Assembly (NCBI GenBank): GCA_905221605.1
Contig: CAJNDS010002099.1
Span: 528,900 to 592,899, forward strand
Direction: 5' to 3'
Length of the DNA stretch: 64,000 nt
DNA from: Symbiodinium natans
Taxonomy: Eukaryota > Sar > Dinophyceae > Suessiales > Symbiodiniaceae
Notes under the pieces: generated by a model
Databases searched by the model: none
The model's input: the letters and a program-made list of their open reading frames with translations, nothing else
Told to the model about the DNA's origin: nothing
In this document: positions 34,509 through 42,889 of the stretch, one piece after another
Position numbering within the stretch: the first letter of the stretch is position 1
Layout of the letters: each line of letters starts with the position of its first letter
Made by a program: the position numbers and the translations under genes

Positions 34509-34780
34509 ACATACGTTGGTGAGGTGTTGGAGTGGGATTGTGTGATTCTTCTTGAGAGGTAGGAACCGCATAGAAGTTGTTCTGGATGTGTACACGGGAA
34601 GGAAGGAGAAACGAATGTAGATCTAAACGCTGCTTAGCTTCTGTGAGAGTACACTCCGCCCAAAGAGTCTTGGGGCCTGGGCGACTAGTCCAATCAATCT
34701 GGGTGGCGCAAAAAAACTGACCACTGGCACCAGTCTGTGCTCCGCCCTCGCACAACACTGCTTGGCGGGGACGGCTTGCG
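34509..34780. other. Flank of the minisatellite, nothing recognised
   Basis: No exon or repeat is visible between the end of the array and the telomere-like tract. Confidence 0.4.
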
Positions 34781-34785
34781 TTGCA

Positions 34786-35030
34786 GTTCATTAACCCTAA
34801 ACCTGAAACCCTTAACCCCCACAAACCCCGAAACCCCAAAGCCCTCAACCCAAAACCCTAAACCTTCGACTCTTAATGCAATTTGTGCAGAATGAAGGGC
34901 TCGGAGACTGAGCCCTGGAATTTCTTGCTTGGGATATGCAGTACTCATTAGGGATGCGTAACAGTAACCCCAAAACAAATTAATGGTTTAGGGTTTGGGT
35001 TGAGGGTTTAGGGGTTAGCATACAACCCAA
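34786..35030. repeat. Degenerate telomere-like tracts in both orientations
   Basis: CCCTAAACCTGAAACCCTTAACCCC-type units lie at about 34792-34868, and the opposite orientation (GGTTTAGGGTTTGGGTTGAGG type) lies at about 34983-35022. About 110 bases of ordinary sequence separate them, so the pair forms an imperfect inverted arrangement. Confidence 0.8.
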
Positions 35031-35402
35031 CATACCTCTAAAAGGGATGGAGACTTTACAACGTCAGGTAGTAACCCCCAACAGAACGTCCCGCAATCTA
35101 TGCCCCCATTCATTTCTGGGCACCCAGAAGAGGAAAGCCACCCATCCACCAAACAGAGATTCTCATGGGGTCAGGCCTAAATTCCCGCACAAGGTTTGGG
35201 GTAGTTTATCTAGCTTGATGGGTGTATTTAGGAGCAAATGTAAAGTATAGGGTAGTTGCGCAGAGTGAGCCCTGTCGAGAGTCTTTCAGACTTTCACGGA
35301 AAATTGCAGAGTACAGACCTGGGTCCACTACTACCGGCATCATCGTAGTTCACGTGCGGAGCGCTTGTTCGCAGCCAGTCACCTCAAATGCCATCCAAGC
35401 TT

Positions 35403-37560
35403 CTAGAAGGTATACACGTCCAATTGGGATTCATAGTTGGGGTCTTCCTGCGCTGGCTCCTGACCCAGGCGTGTATCAGGTCTGCAGTTGCCCTGCTTGC
35501 GGAGCGCATCCCGACATGTCTGTGGCATCGTCGCCAGTGTCTGCAAACACTCCTTTTTCATCTGCATGAACATGTTGTGCATGGATTTTGCGGCCAGCAG
35601 AGTAGCAACAACGTCGCTCTTTGTCAGTTCGCCGCGGAGACTCAGTATGCCATGCACCAGCTCCTGCGCATCAAGCGCCCCACTCCCGTCTGCATCAATG
35701 ACCCCGAACAAGTCAGTGCGATTCGGCGGCAAATCCAGCTCATCCATGAGCTTCTGCACGGTTCTGTCCCGTATGATGATTTGGAACAATTCCTTTGTAA
35801 TTTGGACGTGCTCTTGCACGGTGTCGGTGACATCGCTGCCCATAAAGTCTTGGTATGCTGTCACGAACTTTTTGAGCAGCTCACGCGCGCAGCGAGCAAC
35901 ACGGACCGATTCAAGAGCGTACTGCTCAGGGCTTTTGGCATTGATACCTTTTGCCGCCTTCATGGTTATGTCAACGTAAACCTGCTCTCTGAAACAACGC
36001 AAAGAAAAAACTATGGCAAGCCGCGATAAAGCCTGTCGAAAGAAAACAGACTCCAGCTCAGCAAGCAAGGAACAGCCAAGATCACGTTGAAGATTCCCAT
36101 GGCCACCAGCACGTAGCTCACAACATAGGCGAGAAGAAAAAGGTGGCCGAATTCTTCTGCCAGCAGCAACGTCAAGGGAAGACCCTCTTTATCCGAGCAA
36201 TCACCAGTAAAGCACCTGAAAGCTGTGAACATGGAGACAGGCACGGTACCGAAAAGTACTGGGTGTGAGCCTCCAAGAGTGGCGGTCGCCATAGCCGAGA
36301 TGATGTAGAGTGCATAGAACCTAGGTTCTTGCCAAGGAGTTGATGTTTAAGTTTCCATAATAAGGATTCTAAGGAATCGTATTTTATACGGTAGATCCCG
36401 ATTATAGTAACTTAAATCAGGTTCCTTAACAAGAGCCCAGGAACAGAAGAATGAATGCTATCGCTATAGTTCGCAATCCAGCAAACCAGCCTTTGATCAT
36501 CAGACGAAGCTCCTTCAGTACTTTCAACCTCAGGTCCTTTACAACCCTGGTCAACCGAAAGAGACGGATGATTCTCAGAAGCGCGGAAGATCCAAGTGGA
36601 ATGAAGAGGCTTGCTACTGAAGTCACTGCAAGGAGAATATCAAACCAGTTCCAAACGCTGTCTGACCCGCACCAGTACGCGCGGCATCGCAGCAAGTGGA
36701 TCCGAAGTAGAATTTCTACGATGAAGAGAACCGTAAATGTTGCTTCGAAATAGATCCAACCATGCCAGCTGGAAAATGAAGGATCAAGCTGGAATGCTAA
36801 CATGATGCCATCGGAAACAAGAACACTCGCGACGAAGGGCTCGAAATACGTCAACGGATGCCAGGGCTCGGGAGGGGCAGCCAGGTCATTGATCCGAACA
36901 ACACTCAAATCGGCAACCAGCTGGTTGGCATCACTTGCCAAAAGAATCTCCCGCATGCTCTGGAACTGTCTGAGCAAGAAGTGCTGTTTGAAAACTGTCT
37001 TGTCGGCTTGTCCATCATCTGCCAACAGCAGCTCGAGCAAAGCTTGAGCAGGCACAACATTGCGCGTACCTTAATTTGGATTACAAGTGATGACAAGTAT
37101 ACTCATAACCGAAAAACTATGACTTATTAAGTCCTATGATTCATGAAGCTCCCAGTGTATAAAAGGTCTGTCAGAACGTAAACCGAGAGGGCGATGTTCC
37201 TCGGAAGCTGCGCATCTAGCGGCGCTGGCACTCGACCATCGCCAGACAGGCTCTAGGCCAAGAAGTTCAGCTTTCCTGGGCTCTTGTTCAGGACTTCAAG
37301 GAACTCTATTCAAGTTGCTAGACTAGGGATCTATAGTAACTCATACGGTTTCCTTATTGTTGTAACTTTTAACAAGAGCCCAGTTTCTCCCCAGATTGAA
37401 TTCTCCGGACGGAATCCGTGCTCAACTCCTTGAAATGAAGCCCAACATGTGCTGCCAATGCATGAGCCAGATCGTTCATGTCCTCCACACTGTAGCTTGA
37501 CCTGGACTTTGAAGTAACCAGACAAAGTATAGGCTCATACTTCGTAATGGTTCGTTTAAG
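35403..37560 (-). CDS. Single-domain voltage-gated cation channel with C-terminal EF-hand
   Basis: Exons that join in frame: (about 37560)-37388, 37275-37184, 37079-36445, 36320-36074 and 35981-35403 (stop). Exon 37079-36445 carries S1 (FEPFVASVLVSDGIMLAF), S2 (TFTVLFIVEILLRIHLL), S3 (VWNWFDILLAVTSVASLF), an S4 with Arg every third residue (LLRIIRLFRLTRVVKDLRL) and the start of S5. Exon 36320-36074 completes S5, the pore loop (TAFRCFTGDCSD, an Asp in the filter region) and S6 (SYVLVAMGIFNVILAV). The last exon has helical sequence and a canonical EF-hand loop, DADGSGALDAQEL. This is the ion_trans architecture of one-domain channels that work as tetramers, allowing voltage-driven cation entry with Ca2+ feedback. 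Ion selectivity cannot be told from the sequence alone. Introns are short (92-124 bp) and two are transposon-like. The 5' exons are uncertain. Confidence 0.82.
35982..36073 (-). other. 92-bp GT-AG intron after S6
   Basis: TTGGCT^GTTCCT to GAGCAG^GTTTAC, phase 0. The join gives FNVILAVYVDITMK, a continuous S6 and post-S6 linker. Confidence 0.75.
36321..36444 (-). mobile_element. Introner-like intron in the S5 segment (degenerate TIR, GTTC target duplication)
   Basis: The minus strand reads CT-GTTC-CTGGGCTCTTGTT...GGCAAGAACCTAG-GTTC-TATGC. Terminal inverted repeats match at 9 of 13 positions and are flanked on both sides by GTTC. Removing one GTTC plus the element gives a canonical GT...AG intron of 124 bp and restores ATT CTT CTG TTC TAT GCA (ILLFYA), a continuous S5 helix. 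The interior is similar to the intron at 37276-37387. Confidence 0.75.
37080..37183 (-). other. 104-bp GT-AG intron
   Basis: CTCTCG^GTTTAC to ATTAAG^GTACG, phase 1, joining ...EEHRPL-G-TRNVVPAQALLELLL in frame. It has no terminal inverted repeats like those of the two neighbouring introns. Confidence 0.6.
37276..37387 (-). mobile_element. Introner-like intron with perfect 13-bp TIRs and GAAA target duplication
   Basis: On the plus strand CTGGGCTCTTGTT lies at 37276-37288 and its exact complement AACAAGAGCCCAG at 37371-37383. The minus strand reads GGGGA-GAAA-CTGGGC...GCCCAG-GAAA-GCTGAA, so GAAA flanks the element on both sides. Excising one GAAA plus the element (GA...AG, 112 bp) restores GGG GAG AAA GCT GAA in frame. 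GA is a known dinoflagellate donor. A GT-AG alternative of 103 bp (37271-37373) also stays in frame. Confidence 0.8.
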
Positions 37561-37899
37561 GAACAGGTCCAAGAATTAGCGTTCAAGTATGGTACTCCAG
37601 AACCCAGTGACAGACCCAGTGCCAGCACCGCAGCATGAAGAGACTCACCAGAGATCAGCTTCTGGTGCGGTTGAAGTCCCAAGCGAATCCGCAGCCGCTG
37701 GTCTTGCACCAGATATTTCATTCTGTTCGTCTCTTTCAGCGAGGAGCGCGGCGCAGCTTCAGGCACATCTTTCAGATGAGCCCACAAAATGAGTTCCTCC
37801 ATGCCTCGGGCCGAAGGCGCTCCCTTAGCACCTGGGAGAGCAAGTAAAACACAAGCTTCTCTTGATAGCTTAAGGCTTGCATATTCGAAGTACTCTTAC

Positions 37900-38013
37900 A
37901 TTCGTTAATCGTGGCCAGGTACTTGCGGCTTCTCCTGGGTAGGCCGCTATTGCCTGCTGTCGAAAGTCATTCCAACACTTGTCCAGCAGATTGATGAATG
38001 CGTCTCGTTCCAT
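37900..38013 (-). CDS. Possible first coding exon of the channel gene
   Basis: ATG at 38013 opens MERDAFINLLDKCWNDFRQQ and stays open for 38 codons to a strong donor AAT^GTAAGAG. A pyrimidine-rich acceptor CTCTCCCAG lies 68 bases on (exon from 37831), but the frame that follows is ambiguous. One frame closes after about 20 codons. Another includes QDQRLRIRLGLQPHQKL and runs to about 37610. I cannot join these to the exon ending at 37388 with confidence. Confidence 0.35.
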
Positions 38014-38257
38014 GGCTCCGATATGCACAGCGGAATCTACGAATCAGTATTCTTCATACGGTCAAAGACAAGTTACAGCCTTGCACTGCGGTGACTGGTT
38101 GCCTCAGTCCCCCTACTCTTATTACAAGGTTGGCCTTGTCAGGGGATTCTGCAAAACTCTGAATGATGATCTTGCCTCGTTTGGCAAGAAACGAGTCCCC
38201 GACCACCTCGCAGATTTACCCTGCAAATTACATTCGAGTTGCTGTCCGTACCCCAAC

Positions 38258-38480
38258 CCCTAAACCCTAAGCCCTGAACCCTAAACCCTAAATCCCCTAA
38301 CCTCTAAACCCTAAACCCATTGTTGCTCTCCGCAGCTGTTCGGCCACGACCAGATTCTGGATACCGAGCCTTGATCTGGGCTGCAGCATCCACCTGTGGG
38401 GGGTTAAGGGTTACGGTTTAGGGTCTTGGGGTTTTAGGGTTGAGGGTATAGGCTTTTGGATGGTTTAGGGTTTAGTTTAG
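38258..38480. repeat. Telomere-like tracts in both orientations
   Basis: CCCTAAACCCTAAGCCC-type units lie at about 38259-38319, and GGTTTAGGG/GGTTTTAGGG-type units at about 38403-38475. Confidence 0.8.
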
Positions 38481-38599
38481 GAATGTAGAACAGCACCCTG
38501 CCAAGCACCCTGGCAAGCACCCTGGCAGCAGCATCGTCAAACAGCACCCTCACTGGATTCATCGCGCTGCCAGCTTCCTGAAGAGCGCGCCCAACCCGA

Positions 38600-38990
38600 A
38601 ATCTACAGGTCACCAAGGGTTGAAGGTCTCCGACCCGGAAGAATCCATCTGAGAACACGGCAGACGTCGCCCCGGGACATCTGAGAGGGCAGCAGCATGG
38701 TGGCATGCTGCTTTCGCCTGGGGGTTCTGGGAGTAGGGTTTAGAGTTAAGAGGTTAGCATTTGGGGTGCGGGCGCGGTGTCACTTTGTTTTGGGGGGGAG
38801 GAGGGGGAGGGGGGGGGGGGGCAGGGAATAAGGTTCAGGGGCTTGCGGTGTTGCGCAGAACTTTTCTTCGCCGACGTAGAAACTTCACCACCAACATGCC
38901 ATGTTCCCATTACTTCATCGCTTCATCTTGGATGCTGAGAATCCGAAGCACCTCTCACATCCCTCTGGTCAGGCTCCACTGGATGCGGCC
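38600..38990. repeat. Direct repeat copy 1 flanking the 39-40 kb gene
   Basis: It shares with 40612-40998 a collinear series of blocks: GGTCTCC(G/A)ACCCGG, AATCC(A/G)TCTGAG, GGGACATCTGA, AGCAGCATGGTGGCATGCTG, a G-run, GAATAAGGTT(C/G)AGGGGCTTG, GCCGACGTAG, ACCAACATGCC and TTGGATGCTGAGAA. Small indels separate the copies. GCAGCATG-GTGG-CATGCTGC forms an 8-bp hairpin in both. Confidence 0.85.
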
Positions 38991-39075
38991 GCTAGGCTGA
39001 ACCTGGGAACGCTCTTCGTGGGCTTAGGTTGGTCAACTTGCACATGTCACGTTCATCAACTTTCGAGCAGCAAGT

Positions 39076-40248
39076 TCATTGTCCCGGCCGTACCGCAATG
39101 AAGGCAGAAGAATTCTTCAAGCACTCGCCTTCACAGTTGATTCCATAGCCTTGCGCACTTGCAGCAGCCGGCTGGCATTGGGATTTGGCAAAATCCACAT
39201 AGGCAGTAAAGTATGGTTCTACAGGCGTCCCATCGTCACCTGCTATTTGGAACACATAGTAGTTGAACTGCAGGAAGGGGATTGTCCAGGATGTGCCCGG
39301 GAACAACAGTCGAGTAACCCGGACAAACTTTGCACACGACGCGCGATCTGCCTTGGTTGCTCTGGGGGCCGGTGGGCACATGTCTTTCGCTGGCGACTGT
39401 CGAATGATCAAAAGCTTCAGCTGCAGGAGGCCATTGCCATGATTCAATCTGCATGATTCGTGGCCATTCGTGCTGGTACAGGAATAAATGACTGCCGAAG
39501 AAAACGACTCGTCCCACATGAACTTGTACGTGAAATTGGACGCCCTGTCAGTGGCCACGTGCAAGTATGCCCGGGCATTGTTGGCCCAAGACCAGCAAGG
39601 GCCAGTGGTATTCACCCGAATGGATCGTGTGGTTGTGTCAAGTGGATGCAGCGGATCACCAAATGACAAGACAAGGTCGGGAGATGCTGACGGCACTTGT
39701 GAAGCACCATAGTACCCTGCTTGATCCATCCAGATGTACCCACGCAGCACATCCGGGTAGTTGGAAGGTGCTGGTGGCATGTTAGCTGTCAAATTCTCGA
39801 TTTCAAAAAAGCTCACAAGCTTGGGTCGCAAGTTCTTCGGAGGATTGCTCTCTGTCAGCTGCCACCACACTGCCGGCCAAATCAGGACGAGTATCACGAC
39901 CAAAATAATGACGCATGCAGCACAGCAAAGAAGCCCACATCTGCTGCTTGCTGAGGGCTTGACCTTCGTATTGCGCACAGACTACGCAGCGGACGATTGC
40001 GCCAGTGAAATCAAAATGGCAAAACGCGACACGACACCTACGCATGCAACAAAATGTATGCACAACTACACCACCAATGGCATCCAAGCTGCATCCTGGC
40101 CACCCGGAATTTGTTCATAAGAAACCGCCTCTGGCATTAATTGACTGAGCTCCAGTGTCTCGCCGGCCTTTACCACCGGGGAGTCCCTTTTGCCAAAATG
40201 CCGTGGAGATCTGAGTTGTCGGTTTTCGTTGCATAGGTCGTCCTGCAG
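39076..40248 (-). CDS. Type II (single N-terminal anchor) membrane protein, unknown family
   Basis: The main exon, 39981-39076, encodes 301 residues. A strong hydrophobic helix near its start (LLCCAACVIILVVILVLIWP) is followed by a large Cys- and Asn-X-Ser/Thr-containing domain (e.g. ENLTAN, RVNTTG, SNFTYK, KNSSAF). This fits an extracellular or lumenal glycoprotein domain with Cys pairs. The exon has no ATG and follows an acceptor (GCTGCGTAG^TCTGTG). An upstream exon, about 40248-40072, stays open in the matching phase: DDLCNENRQLRS, then LELSQLMPEAVSYEQIPGG, ending MPLV at a GT donor. The intron is 90 bp. The N-terminal segment would face the cytosol. The true start lies upstream or at the ATG within that exon. 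I recognise no family. Confidence 0.65.
39982..40071 (-). other. 90-bp GT-AG intron
   Basis: TTGGTG^GTGTAG to TGCGTAG^TCT, phase 0. It is supported by the open frame on both sides and by the lack of an ATG at the start of the membrane-anchor exon. Confidence 0.6.
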
Positions 40249-40611
40249 ATTCTCTACTAAACGTTATCATGTCAAATGTATTTGAAGTTACGAAATTTTG
40301 TTGCTGTCTGACGTGAGATTTCTCATGGCTTTTCTAGAAACCAGTTTGAGATTCTGTGCTACTTCGCTGTCCTGCACTGAACCGAGATCTTCCCACAATG
40401 TGAAAACATTTCGAGGTAGCCCGGGTTCCTGAAGCGATGTATATAAAAGCAACAATCTTTTTATCTGCTTCCTGCGCCCCTGGACAGCGCGCCTCACCCC
40501 GAATCCCAAATCCTCAGCCCTAAACTCTGAACCTCAAACCTAGGAGTTTGGGTTCACGGTTTTGGGTTTGTAGGGCTATGGGGGTTCCACGCCTATGGGG
40601 CAATTTAGGAT

Positions 40612-40998
40612 TTTAGATCTACTAAGGGTTTGAGGTCTCCAACCCGGCAGAATCCGTCTGAGCACACGGCCGAGGCATGGCCAAGGGACATCTGAAGGGC
40701 TAGCAGCATGGTGGCATGCTGCAGTAGCCTAAGGATTCTTGGTTTAAGGATTAGAGTTTAGGGTTTAGGGTCGGGGCAAGGTGTCATTTGTTCTGTTTTC
40801 CTTTTTGTTTGGGGCGGGGGGGGGGTGTGGCGAATAAGGTTGAGGGGCTTGCCTGTGCAGAATTCAATTTGCCGACGTAGTAATTTCACAACCAACATGC
40901 CGTCTTCCGATCTTCCGATGGCTTAATCGCTTCACCTTGGATGCTGAGAAGAATCCGAAACGCCTCGCACATCCTTCTGGGTCCTCCCCTGAATGAGG
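40612..40998. repeat. Direct repeat copy 2 flanking the 39-40 kb gene
   Basis: Same block order and orientation as 38600-38990, including the GCAGCATG/CATGCTGC hairpin and the G-rich run. The two copies start about 2 kb apart and lie on either side of the membrane-protein gene. Confidence 0.85.
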
Positions 40999-40999
40999 C

Positions 41000-42600
41000 T
41001 GGGGGCCTTTGTCAAAGCCCTCCATGATCCCTCAGCATTTTGGGATGGTCGAAAACATGTCCTGAGGCACACCCTCTCCGTCCGAAGCCTTTCTGCACCT
41101 TTCTACATCCGCAAAGAGGAGGAGTGGGGGACCGCTGCCGGAGTCCCGTTTCCCAACAACCCTCAACCCAACAACCACGCCATTTCTCACCAGAAGCCTG
41201 GGCCTTTGTGTGCTTGCGCTGGCATCTAGGATGTGTAAGTGTAAGTAGTTGGGTCCTGTGGGTTGACGTGGTTGTTTGCTATTCTTGAGACGTTTAGAGT
41301 TTTATTGTGTGGGCAGGCAGGTTTTGCTAGGTTCTGGGGTTGTTAGCCATGGGTTTTCTTGGAAGGTGGGTGGGGGGGGAGGTGTGATACCGTCACACCA
41401 ACTCCGACTGCTCAGATCACTCATACCCCTCAAGCCTCAAGCCCAAGAACCTGAAGTCTTTGGATCTTGTGGCGTTTCGTGCGCCTACACCAACAACCCC
41501 AATGCTCCAAACCCTACACCCCCTGAATTGCCAAGTAGACCCCCCCCTTCCCCTGCCGGAGCTGGGCAGCTCGTTGCAGGCGTGCCGTGCGGCCCAAGAA
41601 AAGCAGGAGGCTGCGGTGGCAGAGCCAAACCTCAGAAGCCCTAAAGTGCAGGGCTTCCGGGGCCCATTGAGGAATTCAGGAATTCAGGGTTTAGGCTTCA
41701 GGGGTGCTTGTGGGCTTCGCCGCGTCGCATGGCCCCCTTTTGTTGGTTTTAGGGTTTAGGCCCCCTGTTTGCAGAGGTCTTAGCCTCAGTCATGTCTGTC
41801 CCTCTTGGTTTCTATCATGGTCTGATTCGTGGCATCGTATATGGAATTCGTTTATCACGGTATGATTTATGTGTCTTCCAACATTCTCCTTCTTATTTCT
41901 TTCTAATGTTCGGCTTTTACCGTTTAAATGAGCTGTCGTACTCGTACTTTCTCTTGCTTGGAAAGTGGGGAAGGGGGCGGGGGTGGGGGGGGGCGGGGGA
42001 GGGCAGGGGATGGGGGGTAGAGGGGGGCGGGGGAGGCCTGCCCTCCCTAAATCATAAAAGGCGCGGATTTGATTGTTTAAAATTTCAAAGACTCCTTTCA
42101 CTTGGACCTAAACATTCTAAAATTCTTACTCGCTTCATCATATTCCTGCTCTTATCCTATTCCTACAATCTAAGAGGGGGTCTCTAAATCCTGAATCGAG
42201 GGTCCGTAAAAAACCTGAAAGGCATCTTTTCACTAAACCCTGAAGAGTGATCCCTAAATCTTGGTCCTTTAATCCCTCAGCCCTGAAGAGTGTATGGCCT
42301 AAACCTTGTTCACTTAATCTTGTTCTCGGAATCCAATTCCTTCAAATTCCTTGTTCTGGGTTGGCCGGCGTGCACTCCTCGAACAACAGCTAGAGGGCTT
42401 TGTCGACCTCCTTGGGTCTCAGCTTTTTCAGCAAGTCTCACATCAAGAACATGTCATGACAGCATCCGGCGGACATTAGAGCCCATCCTTCGAAGCTTTA
42501 TGTAGTCCTAATTGCTAAACCGAACACCCTAAACTGTCTAAGGTGCGGCTGGCGGCTCCTGGTCTGCAGATTTGGCTGCATTGGCAATGGCACCAACGTG
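41000..42600. other. No supported gene; G-rich tract
   Basis: Only weak frames are present. 41962-42032 on the plus strand is a nearly pure G/A stretch with repeated runs of four or more G, capable in principle of forming G-quadruplexes. Telomere-like fragments are scattered near 41750 and 42180-42290. Confidence 0.4.
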
Positions 42601-42659
42601 GCTCATGCCGCTATATGGTTTAAGTTTAGGGTTTGGGCTATGGGCGTCGGGCTTTTTAT

Positions 42660-42858
42660 CAAGTTGATGGCCCCCCGACAGGTGATGAAATGGGATTTTC
42701 GTAGACCGACGTGATCAGCTGGATTCTCTGCACATGCTTTGTTGATGTCTGCGCTGCTTTGCTTGATGCACCCAGCAAGTCCAAATCCGAGTTGCAGGGC
42801 AACTTGCACAGCATCTGGGTTAGCAAGAGAGAACCCGAGGCTGCCTAAACAAACCTGA
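42660..42858 (-). CDS. Candidate internal exon, unknown function
   Basis: Following a possible acceptor (TTTTTCAGGTTTGTTTAG^GC near 42850), the frame reads SLGFSLANPDAVQVALQLGF, then GCIKQSSADINKACAENPA, with the composition of an ordinary soluble protein. It runs out near 42640 into telomere-like sequence, so the true donor is probably at about 42660-42680. I found no partner exons. Confidence 0.3.
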
Positions 42859-42889
42859 AAAACTGGATGCAACTGCAAACCCATGGAAA

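Noticed and set aside
32558-34595. Many overlapping frames of 94-208 codons on both strands
   Set aside because: All are translations of the 116-bp minisatellite in rotating frames.
35222-36029. Plus-strand frames of 115-213 codons
   Set aside because: Antisense shadows of the last channel exon, which has a clear EF-hand on the minus strand.
37276-37379. GC-AG intron starting at CTGG^GCTC for both introner-like introns
   Set aside because: It looked natural at first, but its length puts the downstream exons out of frame. Excision of element plus one target duplication keeps frame in both cases.
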